This document shows positions 51,563 through 62,640 of a stretch of DNA of 64,000 nucleotides, piece by piece (position 1 is the stretch's first letter; each line of letters begins with the position of its first letter). Location of the stretch: contig NC_084590.1 of NCBI RefSeq assembly GCF_033807715.1, forward strand, positions 34,933,505 through 34,997,504, given 5' to 3'. The notes below the pieces were generated by a model. The model saw only the letters and a list, made by a program, of their open reading frames with translations, did not search any database and was not told the DNA's origin. This stretch comes from Cololabis saira. Lineage: Eukaryota > Chordata > Actinopteri > Beloniformes > Belonidae. The translations under genes were made by a program, and so were the position numbers.

Positions 51563-51566
51563 AAGG

Positions 51567-51950
51567 TCATAAGACCATCTCCAAACAGCTTAATGATCCT
51601 GTGACCACAGCTGCAAATTTAGTTTGGAAGTGTAGGGTCTATAGAACGCTCGTCAACCTGCATGGACCTGACACAGGAAAATACTGAGGACAAAATGAAA
51701 ACATGGATAATATAAATGGTACTCGGAAAAACTTCCAAAGATATTCAAGGTAAAAACCACAAGGTCAGACTTAGTGGAAAACAAAAGAGGACAATTCCAC
51801 TGCTGACAGAAAATAATAAAAAGTGAGACTGGAATTTGTTAAAATACATTTTGATAAACCACAAACCTTCAAGGATAAAGAATAATAATCTCTGAACAAA
51901 AGAACAAGAAACTCTAGTCACCATGTAAAACTATTTTCGCTTCACCTCTT
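51567..51950 (+). pseudogene. Tc1-like transposase remnant (DNA-binding and middle region)
   Basis: One plus-strand frame starting near 51566 reads GHKTISKQLNDPVTTAANLV then WKCRVYRTLVNLHG. This is the second helix-turn-helix of a Tc1 transposase (usual GHKTISKxLxVPxTTVxxII). About 230 bases on, RLEFVKIHFDKPQTFKDK matches the stretch preceding the first catalytic Asp. Several stops and frame changes intervene. The catalytic WSDET box is not readable. It directly abuts the LINE tail, so its 5' terminal repeat is missing. Confidence 0.8.
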
Positions 51951-54767
51951 GAATGCTTTATCGGACAGAAACCACGACATGACTTACATTAGAAACATTT
52001 TCCCACGCCAGAGCAAAATATATCTTATTTTTCTTTGCTCCACTCCAAAGAAAATGTCTCTCTTTCTTTTGCTCTCTTTTTTTTCATAATTTGTCCCGCC
52101 TATAGGCAGACCTGCATGCAGCTTTATACCTTTTGATACGCCGGTCCTTGGGTGGCAATTTATGCTAATTGATAAGCAGCAGCAGATGGCCAGTTTGAGA
52201 TCAGCATTCACGAACTTCATTTTTCTATTTTTAACTTGTATATAAAACAATCGAAAGCACAATACTATTTGCCTCCCTTTTCTCTTTTTTCAAACTTCAC
52301 TAAACTTAACTTACAGAAATTGAGCCTCAGAAGAAAAATATGTGAGAGCCCCCACCCCTCACCCCCAATAACAGTAATTCCAGACAGTAAAAGGATTGAA
52401 GAAAAACTGAACTTAAATTTTATCCATTAAGTAGAATTCATTTTATTTATTTGTTTATTTATTTATTTTCGACACAGCACGGTATGCTGCTTAGCCATAA
52501 CTTAAGACCTAAACAGGCATGGGGCCATTTTCTGCCTGCATCATTTTTAAGCTGGAGCCACAAACAGAGGCAGATTACTCACATTTCACCGTCAAGGCTG
52601 TCTGTGCGAGACGCCCCCGTGGAAGGCACAACCCCAAGTTGTGTTGTCCACAAGCCAAGGTCTCTGAAATTCTGTATTACACCGTTCTGTCATCACACCT
52701 GCTGGAGGGCATGATGCAGCTGCGGAGCCCAGGGACTGCATACAACACTTTAAAGCTGCATACAAAGTAGCTCAATGAAAGGGGAGGTCTGTGCAGTGAC
52801 CCGTCTTACATGTATCATAACTGATATTCTTTCTTCATCCTTTTGGCTATCCATGTCAGGCTTTATCCAGACCCACATCTGGGAATTGGTCTCTGTAACA
52901 GGGCTTATGGAGATAGTCGAGGGTCTTGATTCACTAACACCAGCAAGATTTGGCTTATCAGGCCCTGCAGATGCTGCTACAAGAAGCTATCATTCTTCCT
53001 CTGGCGCCCTTAGAAGGTTTTACAGGCTGATGTACTAATGAAAAACTAGGCAGCAAACATTTATTTTACAATCCTGGTTGAATGCTGCTCAGGAGAGAAA
53101 TCAGCATGGTCTGGCCAAACTCAATGTTTTGGCCAGGGCTTGAGTTTTATCATATCCATTATGTGCAGTTTGGTAAGCACTTAACATTATAAATGAAAGA
53201 CATCACACAATTAAAAATAACATAATTCACAATAACACCAAATGGCCTACAAGTATTTAAACGTAAAGTGAATAAAACAGATAATTATCCAACTAAAACA
53301 TTTGGCACAATTAAAAAACATAATTGAAAACATTTATAATCATCTATAAATCCCCTTGTCAGCTGGCTTTCAGGATTTAGACTGTGACTGGTAATTCATA
53401 GTGTCATTTAGAAAAGCTCTAAAGTGCTAATAATTCAGTAGTAGAGATAATGAAGTCATAATGGATAAGAAAAAAAAAGGAGAATGACATACAGTACACA
53501 GTAATGAGCCCTTTACATATATGTAAACAAATTGACTGTTTTTCCCCAGCGTTTGGAGGCAAAAGGTACAAAAACATTTACTGTGACTAAACAGCAGCAT
53601 AATTGAAATAATAAGCCTGCAGTGTTAAATTATTTTGTTAATTTTTGTACGGCCATGGGCCATTCCCTCCCTTGAAATTGCTTCCAGCCCATTAGTGGCC
53701 AGTCCAACAACGCATTGTTGTTCTCTTCCTAGTCAGTCCCATTAGTAATTGCCCCTTTAAACTTTGTTGTGCCTACATAGTAGGAACAAAACATTTCAAT
53801 AAGACTGCAAACCCACAAGTTCAAATTATGTGGTATAGGTGCCTTCACATGCCTTTTTGAAGTGATTGTAATCAAAGCAAAGGGGGGCATGAGATGAATT
53901 GGTGTTTGGTTAATTTATGTCGTGTTACTTTAAAAAGCCATTAATATTTGAAGAAAGATTTTCCCACAGGTAAACATTTCTGATATTTTCAATGGCCTTT
54001 TTTACTCAGCATTGTCAGCTTTAACTGAGGAAATGCACAAATACTATCTTTCAATTACTCTCCAAAGGGAAATAACACATGCATGTACATCAAACCAAGT
54101 TGGACTAAAATGACTGTTACTGACTCGGAAATCTGAATATAGTGCTGATTATAAAGAAGGCATGAAAGGATTTTGAAGTCTTTTGAACTTTTCTAATAAT
54201 TTGGCTGGTTCCAGATCAGAATACAGCATTTCTTCTAGTTGTGGGCATGAGATTATGAGGTGGAAGAATGAACAAATGCGGAGGAGGTGGCTGTTGATGT
54301 GCACCACAGAGCATAAGATACCAACTTGTTTTAGTGTTTAAGCACCACTGAAGGATGATAAAATGATGTCTTATGTTTTAGGTCGGTGGTGTCCTCGTGA
54401 AAGAACTAGCTCCTTAATTGGGGATTTATCTTAACCACACCAAAGGTCAACACCACCCAGTTAATTTCCTAGGGGGAATGGAGTTAAATTTGCTACAACA
54501 ATGATATGGGTTTTACAAAGGTTTCTATGTGTAATCAGTGTAATGAGAATAATAAATGAGAATGACATGAGGTCTAGCACTTGAGGCTCTGGTGCCTATG
54601 ACATCCAAAGGGCTGCCTGTCACTGTTTTGGTCAAAACAGAACAAAAAAGTTCTGAAAGTAAATACAATTTTCTATTCTATAACTACATACTCCAGAAAT
54701 ACTTTTGCTCAAATGAATAAAACAATGGCTTGAAATTTGTAATTAATCTGTTTAGAGTTGAAGACTT
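51951..54767. other. Long stretch without recognisable gene
   Basis: AT-rich. It includes a TTTA-rich run near 52438-52470. No repeat family or exon recognised. Confidence 0.4.
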
Positions 54768-54907
54768 CCATCCATCCATTGTCTATACCCGTTTTATCCT
54801 TTGCAGGGTCGCGAGGGTCTGCTGGAGCCTATCCCAGCTAATCACAGGCGAGAGGCAGGGGTTACACCCTGGACAGGTCGCAGGGCCACAAATACAGATA
54901 GACAATG
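54768..54907 (-). repeat. 3' part of a widespread fish interspersed repeat
   Basis: ccatccattgtctatacccg, then ggagcctatcccagctaatc and acaccctggacaggtcgc, are consecutive landmarks of the same family as 19772..19830, here in reverse orientation. The ccatccatcc end is the usual (GGAT)n-type tail. Confidence 0.7.
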
Positions 54908-54983
54908 TTTGACCAGAGTATTTTACCCAGGACGGTTGTCACAGACAAAATAAGTATCCATCTCCAACTTAAAGGGGACCTAT

Positions 54984-55657
54984 TGTAGGGTCCGACCCAA
55001 AACCTGAGGTGAACCCGAGTAGCAAACCACAAACAGATAGGAGACCAAACCATTTAAATAAAGAGCCAGAAGGCTGTTTATTCAAGTAACAGGAAAAACC
55101 CTACACTATCCTAGGAATACTAAAATGGGGGGAATGTGGTGCGTCTGTATATGAATGAGATGTGTAACTAACTGTGTGCGTGTGTGTATGTGTTTTATGA
55201 AATGATGAGTGTGATAACCAGTCCAGGGATGAAAAAACTAACTCAGGGCAGGATCCGGAGGGGAAGAGATAGTTGGGGGTCCAGGAGACAAGGGTCAGTT
55301 GTGAGTTGATGGCAGGCGGTCACAGAGATCCAAGAGATGGTTGCGAGAGGAGCAGAGGCATCGAGGAGGTTTCCAGGGAGGCAACGTAGACACAGGAAAA
55401 AAGCCTTGGGACAAAAAACAAAGAGGGATTAAAGCAAGCACGGCAAAGAAGGTTCTGACTTGAGGGCTGAAAAACGCTGGAGAGAACTTCCGAAGAGCCA
55501 GACTAGTTACCCCATGAGTTCAGTACGATCAAGCACTGAGTGAAGGTCCAGGTCTCCTGTTATGCCTGGGCTGGCTATTAGTGGCAGCTGGGGTTGATAG
55601 GAGATCTGCAGCACCTGCGCTGCTGGCTGTCCCAGCCAGAAGAGGAGGATTCCTAAC
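54984..55657 (-). mobile_element. Solo LTR A, 674 bp
   Basis: Starts TGTAGGGTCC and ends TTCCTAACA, with cctat duplicated on both sides (54979..54983 and 55658..55662). AATAAA occurs on both strands near 55050-55090. The minus-strand signal (cttgaataaacagcc) is about 110 bases from that strand's LTR end, so minus is the likely orientation. There is no internal region. Confidence 0.8.
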
Positions 55658-55695
55658 ACCTATTATGAAAAACACGTTTTTTCTTGCTTTAACAT

Positions 55696-55967
55696 TGTGG
55701 CAGGGTGGAGAGGTTGATGGGACACACGCACCTGTGTCCCATCCGCCTGAGTGGCTGCCGCTCTCCACCCTGCCTGCCTTATAAGGCAGAGCTGGACAGC
55801 AGCGAGGGGTCGGAGGAGCTGCTGGTGGCTGATGCTGTGGGAGAAGGTGCTTCTGCACGTGTGTGGCGGTGATCTGGGTGATCTGGCGAAATAAAAAAGG
55901 GTTCTGCACAAAACTCCATGTCCTCTCCATCCTGTCGGTCGGGCCCCGTGGCACTCGCCGTGCTACA
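55696..55967 (+). mobile_element. Solo LTR B, 272 bp
   Basis: Starts TGTGGCAGGG and ends GTGCTACA, with aacat duplicated on both sides (55691..55695 and 55968..55972). The plus strand carries a TATA-like ccttataaggc near 55778 and AATAAA near 55889, in the order expected for U3, R and U5. Its first 16 bases equal those of the LTR at 47365..47380 (minus), so the two belong to related families. Confidence 0.85.
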
Positions 55968-56072
55968 AACATATATAAAGTGGTTTCTCCTCTGCCAACT
56001 CAGAGAAGGAGGAAAGCAACCAAATTCTGCAGGGTCTGTACAACCAAAATGCAAACCCCGCCACAACTATAA

Positions 56073-56466
56073 AACAGTGTAACTGCATGCGAGCGTCCGA
56101 CTATCGCATCGCACTGCGTGACATCGGACGCTCTCTGTCCATCTCCCTCCAGCCAGCTGCCACTTTATTGAGGTTTTTGTAGTGAAATGAGGAGGTATCA
56201 TAGAGATAACTTTTCATTTCAACTAACTGGATCAGCCGTTCCCCATCCGTGACCGTTTCCTACAGCACTTTCAACCGGCTTTCAATGCGAGCGACAGGAA
56301 GAAAATAGAAGCAGGGCGTCCGACAAATGTTCAGCTCAAAACGGCGCGCCGCATCGCACTGCGCAGCATCGCTGCGGCCAGTTAGGACAGTCCAATAGAA
56401 AATAAAGCAATGGAATTGATTTTGTCGCTGACGCTCGCTCGCATCGCATGCAGTTATGACACGGTG
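56073..56466. mobile_element. Nested MITE with inverted ends, about 394 bp
   Basis: acagtgtaactgcatgcgag at the left and cgcatgcagttatgacacgg at the right are inverted repeats, apart from a short indel. The interior is rich in gcatcgcactgcg-type strings. No coding capacity and no clear target duplication. Confidence 0.65.
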
Positions 56467-56469
56467 TAA

Positions 56470-56575
56470 AGGCTGATTTATGGTTCCGCGGCGCCACGTA
56501 CCCTACGCCGTAGGCTACGCTGTACCCTACGGCGTAGGCTCTGCGTCGATTTAACGCAGAACCATAATTCAGGCT
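56470..56575. mobile_element. PIF-Harbinger-type MITE, 106 bp
   Basis: aggctgatttatggttc and gaaccataattcaggct are inverted repeats. The flanking TAA at 56467..56469 and 56576..56578 is the 3-bp duplication typical of PIF-Harbinger elements. Inside is a CpG-rich repeat of ctacgccgtagg motifs. Confidence 0.8.
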
Positions 56576-56783
56576 TAACTCCGCCGGCCGGAGCTTCCGC
56601 CATTTTTTCGTCATCATAGCCCCGCCCACTCAGAATCCCGCATAGAGAAGGAGGTTAGAGAATGGGATGATAAAGACAGGCTGAATTTCAAATTTTTTTA
56701 GCAAAAACAATCAAAAGCTTGTTTTTAAGACATTCAAGGCCTGTTTAAAATAGGGATTAGATGCCATAATGGGTCCCCTTTAA

Positions 56784-56975
56784 GCAAAATATTCTTCATG
56801 TTTCATACCATCTCCGACTATTTTCAAACATTAAAAATATGTTTGCGTTGGTTCAGAATAAATATGCTTCTACAAAGATAATGTTTCGATTAACCTTAGA
56901 TTAAATAAAAGCTTTTAAAAAAATTGAAGAAAGAAAACAAACTTGACCTCCTTTTGTAAAAATGTCTCTCTGCAG
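56784..56975. other. Short AT-rich spacer
   Basis: Nothing recognised between the composite MITE and the THAP-like remnant. Confidence 0.4.
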
Positions 56976-57140
56976 TCACTCCCACACCTCCAGCATATTT
57001 TCATTGTGAAGGTTTCCCAAAAATGTGTTAAGGAAAAAGTGTGAAATTGCTGAGAAGAGAGGAATTTACCAGCAGTAATTACTCTGTGATATGTAGCCAA
57101 CACTTCAACACAGAGGATTTGAATAGGACAGTGTCTGTAA
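56976..57140 (+). pseudogene. THAP-domain remnant
   Basis: The plus strand reads RFPKNVLRKK, then after a one-base shift VKLLRREEFTSSNYSVICSQ with HFNTEDLNRT. This fits the THAP zinc-finger layout: FP motif, a Trp-like position followed by xxxRxxF, and the final C-x2-H in CSQHF. The N-terminal Cys pair is not clear and a stop lies before the FP motif. THAP domains occur in host regulators and in P-element/Kolobok transposases. The remnant is cut off at its 3' side by the Tc1 insertion at 57163, and no continuation was recognised beyond 58755. Confidence 0.6.
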
Positions 57141-57162
57141 CACAATGTGTATATATGGTATA

Positions 57163-58753
57163 CAGTGGGGCAAAAAAGTATTTAGTCAGACACCAATTGT
57201 GCAAGTTCTCCCACTTAAAAAGATGAGAGAGACCTGTAATTTTCATCATAGATTCACTTCAACTATGAGAGACAGAATGGGGGGAAAGAATCCAGGAAAT
57301 CACATTGTAGGATTTTTACCAAATCAATTGGTAAATTCATTGGTAAAATAAGTATTTGGTCACCTACGTACAAACAAGTAAGATTTCTGGTTTTCACAGA
57401 CCTGTAACTTCTTCTTTAAGAGGCTCCTCTGTCCTCCACTCGTTACCTGTATTAATGCCACCTGTTTTAACTGGTTATCAGTATAAAAGACACCTGTCCA
57501 CAACCTCAAACAGTCACACTCCAAACTTCACTATGGCCAAGACCAAAGAGCTGTCAAAGGACGTGAGAAACTAAATTGTAGACCTGCACCAGGCTGGGAA
57601 GACTGAATCTGCAATAGGTAGCAGTTCGGTGTGAAGAAATCAACTGTGGGAGCAATTATTAGAAAGTGGAAGACATACAAGACACTGATAATCTCCCTCC
57701 ATCTGGGGCTCCACGCAAGATCTCACCCCATGGGGTAAAAATGATCACAAGAATGGTGAGTAAAAATCCCAGAACCACACAGGGGGGCCTAGTGAATGAC
57801 CTGCAGAGAGCTGGGACCAAAGTAACAAAGGAACCATCAGTAACACACTACGCCGCCAGGGATTGAAAACCTGCAATGCCAGACTTGTCCCCCTGCTTAA
57901 ACCAGTAAATGTCCAGGCGCGTCAGAGGTTTGCTAGAGAGCATTTGGATGATGCAGAAGAGGATTGGGAGAATGTTATATGGTCAGATGAAACAAAAATA
58001 GAACTTTTTGGTAGAAACACAACTTGTCATGTTTGAAATCTGAGTTGCATCCAAAGAACACCATACCTACTGTGAAGCATGGGGGTGGAAACATCATGAT
58101 TTTGGGATGTTTTTCTGCAAATGTACCAGGACGACTGATCCATGTAAGGGAAAGAATGAAAGGGGCCATGTATCGTGAGATTTTGAGTGAAACCCTCCTT
58201 CCCTCAGCAGGGCATTGAAGATTAAACGTGGCTGGGTCTTTCATCATGACAATGATCTCAAGCACATCGCCCGGGCAACGAAGGAGTGGCTTCGTAAGAA
58301 ACATTTCAAGGTCCTGGAGTGGCCTAGCCATCCTCCAGATCTCAACCCCATAGAAAATATTTTGAGGGAGTTGAAAGTCTGTGTTGCCCAGCGACAGCCC
58401 CAAAACATCACTGCTCTAGAGGAGATCTGCATGGAGGAACAGGCCAAATTACCAGCAACAGTTTGTGTAAACCTTGTGAAGACTTACAGAAAATGTTTCA
58501 CCTCTGTCATTGCCAACAAAGGGTATATAACAAAGTATTGAGATGAACTTTTGTTATTGACCAAATACTTATTTTCCACTACAATTTGCAAATACATTCT
58601 TTAAAAATCAGACAATGTGATTTTCTGGATTTTTTTTTCATTTTGTCTCTCATAGTTGAGATACACCTGTGATGAAAATTACAGGCCTCTCATCTTTTTA
58701 AGTGGGAGAACTTGCACAACTGGTGTCTGACTAAATACTTTTTTGGCCCACTG
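57163..58753 (+). mobile_element. Full-length Tc1-like transposon, 1591 bp
   Basis: Both ends begin CAGTGGG(C/G)C and lie within TA dinucleotides (57161..57162 and 58754..58755), the Tc1/mariner target duplication. The inverted repeats are long, about 200 bases each (57163..57366 and 58553..58753), and nearly identical, including aagtatttagtcagacacca and a second inner motif aagtatttggtca. This long-repeat layout with repeated inner sites is common in fish Tc1 families. A single broken transposase gene lies between. Confidence 0.95.
57533..58541 (+). pseudogene. Tc1 transposase pseudogene
   Basis: The start codon at 57533 gives MAKTKELSKDVRN, then a TAA at codon 14, then IVDLHQAGK in the same frame, the first helix-turn-helix region. 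The catalytic part is recognisable in pieces: [13 protein letters not shown] near 57980 (first Asp), [15 protein letters not shown] (58024..58218 frame), [18 protein letters not shown] (second Asp; the usual DPKHT reads DLKHI) and [15 protein letters not shown] (58215..58541 frame, third acidic residue). Length and order match the family's usual 340 residues. A nonsense codon and at least two frameshifts make it non-functional. The TGA at 58539 ends the last frame after GYITKY. Confidence 0.93.
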
Positions 58754-58755
58754 TA

Positions 58756-59697
58756 TGTGTGAATATATTAATGGTACAGATGTATTTAAACATTTCAAAT
58801 ATCTCTTTGCATAGCAACTTTCCCCAAATTGCATCTCACATATATGACCAACAGTCCCCCTCCTGCCACTCCGGCCGTTGTTTATTTTGAACGTAAATAA
58901 CTTCTTTCTGAGGCCCTTCAGTTTGTTAGTGACCCGAGTTTCATTTCTTGCAAAGTCGCCGTCTGTCATTTTAGTAGCAGATCACGGTTCCATAAAAAGC
59001 AGATTTATGACGTTGACAGCTCGGAGAATGAGGAGCTCAGGGACATCCTGATCTTGTCATCAACAAAACCCACCCACGACCCACCACCCCATGATCAGTT
59101 CTCTTTACATTAGTCCTGACCCGGGATTAAGTGAACCCTCATAGGCGAGCTATTCACAGCGCCAGCTCAACACGCCACCCTGCGTCAGTTGATGTAAAAA
59201 TGGCGAGTGTTAAGTGCAAGGGTTCCGTCAATGTAAAAGGGGCTTCAGACAGCTCTGTTGTTGTAAAGACCATACTAGGAAATCTTTTCTACCTCATGCC
59301 TCATGCATAAGCTGGTACAACACATCATTTCTGTCAGATAAAAGTGAATACTTTAAGATACTACATAACCCATGACCTGCACTCTAGTATATACATTCAA
59401 GAGTTTTATTTATACCTCATTTATATATTCATATGTAGCATGGTGTGTATTTTTTATAGCCTGGACATTTGATAGTTTAATCTTCTGTTATTCATCAATA
59501 ATACAGCCTGGGCACTTTTAAATCTGTACACTCAATAGACTGTGCTGATGATGATAACATGTGGTACCAGTGACACGTTTTAGTTTATTTCATGTTATAT
59601 AACCTGTACAGAGGTTTCTTGTATATCTTTATGTCTTATCTTTTGCTGTGTTGTAATCTCTCTCTCTCTCTCCAGCAGTGTTGTGATTTGTACAGAA
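58756..59697. other. Stretch without recognisable gene
   Basis: Mixed composition. No family recognised, and the THAP reading does not obviously resume here. Confidence 0.4.
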
Positions 59698-59860
59698 ATG
59701 ATTTTTTCTTTTCTTTTGGGTGAGAATAGGCTGTCTCCTGGCAACCCTCCCAAATGAGCCATACTTGTGCAGCGTTTTTATGAGCACTGCATGGTTCTGA
59801 GATAGAGGGGAACTTACCTGGACGCCTGCAAGTTCAGCAGCTGCCTTGGATATTTTTTGG
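59698..59860 (-). pseudogene. Tc1-like transposase fragment (linker before catalytic domain)
   Basis: The minus strand reads KISKAAAELAGVQVSSPLSQ, then TLHKYGSFGRVARRQPILTQ and KKRKNHF. This fits the segment between the DNA-binding domain and the first catalytic Asp (usual TLHKxGLxGRxxRRKPxLT). It lies in a continuous frame (59629..59901) but without the catalytic boxes or terminal repeats. Confidence 0.65.
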
Positions 59861-60567
59861 GCTCTGTAGAATGATGAAGTCATAATCGTATAAATAATCA
59901 CTTTAAACCCTCCTCAGGCTGATAAGCCACAACAGTTGCCTCTCTATGATTATTGCTGACGTCTTTCCTCCTTTGCATTGTGTTAACATGTACCTGAATG
60001 TGAAAGCAAATTTGCATGGAGCATATTTGCAATACATAATCCGGATTTCGGATCCGGATGTTATGTCTATGACATTTGAAAGAAAACGTCAACAGAAATA
60101 CAAATCTCCTCCCTCAAGTGCTCCCCGAGAAAACCCACCAAAAACCATCACCCAAGAATCTTCTCTGCTCCTCCTCCTCGTGTGCCCGAGCAAAAGCATT
60201 AATCTTCTCCTTTACTGTCACTTACTAGACCAATGTTTGGGGGCAGGCTGCTTGTTTTTTTTTTCCATTTACAAAACCAAGGCCATGTATGAAGACCAAA
60301 GTCCTGTTCTTGGTTTTTTTTTGTTCAGTGTTCTCACAAGATGGGCATGTAGAAGATGTTGAGGACATCTTCACTCAAATTATATTCTTCTCTACCTTTA
60401 ATTTGGATAATAACAGATTACTAAATAAAATATTTCTGCCATCAATCCCAATTAAATACAGAGCCACGGTATTGATCACTTTCAAGCCTGAATACACAGT
60501 GATTAAACGACTTTCATATCAGTGCACTCTGTTATATGAATTTAAACAACCAAACAGTCAAAGGTTT
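59861..60567. other. Stretch without recognisable gene
   Basis: A 138-codon plus-strand frame (59946..60362) has no recognisable domain and a low-complexity end. Confidence 0.35.
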
Positions 60568-60575
60568 GCACACAG

Positions 60576-61579
60576 CAGGGGTGACTCCAGGATCAGAGCT
60601 TTATGGGTGCTGAGCACCCAGAGTGCTGGCTGGTGAGGCAAGATAAATTTCACTATTTTGTACATTTTAACGCAATTTTGGACCATCATGCCCACATTTG
60701 TGACAGAAAAGCATAACACATTTTGGGTAGAGGAAACACTGTGAGGAAACCAATAAATCTAAGAAAAGTTATTTAAATGCTGAGCCACAGAAAAAGAAGA
60801 ATGGATTGTAACCATAAAAGAAATATACATCATATTTCACCAATGGCCCGGGCGTTTAATTACCAAAATCAACTTGGACCAGGCAGTTATTTGGTGCCAG
60901 ATCTGCACCAAGACATTATTGTGATGACAGTTACTCTCCGACATATTTGTTGGTACAGAAGTACTGTAAGGTATAAGGTAAACATATCTGTACATACAAA
61001 TATTGCAAGCCATATGTACCGCTATCTAAACAATCGGTACCCGAGGCATTTATATATTTTACAACTCCAAGCTTAAATGTAGCATCATACCCTTTATTTT
61101 TCTTCTATTGTACGTTACGGTTTATGTCCATGATGTGTATGATAAATTAAATTGTGAATTGAATGTTTTTCTTTCTCAGCTTCACAGTTTCTGTCTGTTT
61201 TCTTTTCTTACCTGGTTCTTCCTGAGCCTGCACCATCTCCTCTCCTTCCCCTCTTTCATCTCACCCTCTTTGCACTGACAATCATACACAAATATATTGT
61301 ATTCAACTAGATGAAAAATTATATAAATATAACAAATAATGATACAAAATAAATACTAATAAAGTCCTCTATATTGTTTCTACTGTCAACAAAATATAAA
61401 ATAACAACCAAACAATGTGTTTTATAAATAATAAATGATATAAATTGATCCAAATTACAACATCATTCTACTTGAATATTTGGTTCCAGTGGGAAACACC
61501 ATGTGATCATACACTCTTACCTAAACCTGGCTCTTTTTCTAAAAACACATCTGTATGTCCATGACAAGGTTTTCTGTCT

Positions 61580-61664
<85 letters not shown>

Positions 61665-62149
61665 ATGAGTTAAGTCAGTTAGCTCATCAGCTAAGTCAAA
61701 CAAGTGGTTGACTGACAACCTGTAACATTTCCTAGCAAGAAAAAACGCCAGCTAACTCCTACCTAACAACATCAACTGGTGATGATAATAATGTGCTGTT
61801 ATTTAGCGGTAGAAGTAAAGAAACATATCATATATCCTGGTTTAGGCCAGGTACACCTCAGCTCTGGAGCTGCTGCTGCTCTCTGAAGGCTCAGAGCTGG
61901 ACAGGTGAAGGTGGGAGGGATGGGGGGGGTCAAACCATTTTCAAAGTATGCGGGGGTGCTGCTGTACTTTTGCTGTTAAAATATTACGTTTAAACCATGT
62001 ACTATATCTGGTTTTGACATTTTGGCAGCTTATTAAACATAAACATACAGAAAAAAATAAAAAATAGAAATGTCTTAAATTTTAAGGGGTGGTGCAGCAC
62101 CCTTAAATATCACCTCAGCACCCCTAAAACAGGCTAGAAAACGCCTATG
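60576..62149. mobile_element. Non-autonomous element with 8-bp duplication, 1574 bp
   Basis: gcacacag lies at 60568..60575 and again at 62150..62157. The ends caggggtgactccagg (left) and gaaaacgcctatg (right) are weakly inverted. Further in, gggtgctgagcaccc on the left mirrors cctcagcacccctaaaac on the right, so both ends share a family terminus. The 8-bp duplication points to hAT. No transposase motif was recognised. The interior holds a (CA)n tract. Confidence 0.6.
61582..61663. repeat. (CA)n microsatellite
   Basis: 41 uninterrupted AC units. Confidence 0.98.
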
Positions 62150-62157
62150 GCACACAG

Positions 62158-62640
62158 CTGTTCAAAATAAAAGGCAAACCCTTCACTGATTGTATGTCAG
62201 AATTACTGTCTTGATATCTAGTCAGGTGATCATTTTTCCAGTAGTGGCCGTGTAACATGCAGCAATCCAAACCAAGACTAGGAAGTTAAGTTATCATACA
62301 TTTCAGGCTCAGACATGGTGCATCATATGAGCACAGTCGAAGTATGAATTTAATTTCTGTAATTTTCAAACCATCTTTTGTTAGCTTTTAAAGGTCTTTA
62401 CATGTACTGCATTGCACGGAGCTGTAACAACCACATGCTCACGAACACTTGAAGGTAGCTGGGGATGATCGGTGGCATTATTCTTAGACTGTCCATCTGA
62501 GTCTTTCTCTGAAATGTTAACCTTTTTTTAACTTTTTATCTTATCCGTCACTTGTACTAACACTCATATTTCTATCATCAGGTTTACAAATAAAAAAACA
62601 AAAAACCTATCAGATGTTTTTGATCACATCATGTGAACCC
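62158..62640. other. Stretch without recognisable gene
   Basis: AT-rich spacer between two transposon-like segments. Confidence 0.4.

Larger units (their letters stand above)
54969..56783. mobile_element. TTAA-flanked MITE family M, copy 3, carrying four nested insertions
   Basis: TTAA lies at 54969..54972 and 56780..56783, with the family ends aggggacctatt at the left and cataatgggtccccttt at the right. The MITE text is cut into pieces: the start, then solo LTR A, then tatgaaaaacacgttttttc to aacat, then solo LTR B, then agtggtttctcctctgccaa and on to ctgtacaac, a damaged middle (central palindrome lost), two small MITEs, then gccggccggagcttccgcc to the right end. In orientation it matches copy 2. 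Confidence 0.85.

Noticed and set aside
59946..60362. 138-codon plus-strand frame as a gene
   Set aside because: Composition drifts to low complexity (Leu and Phe runs) and nothing is recognised.
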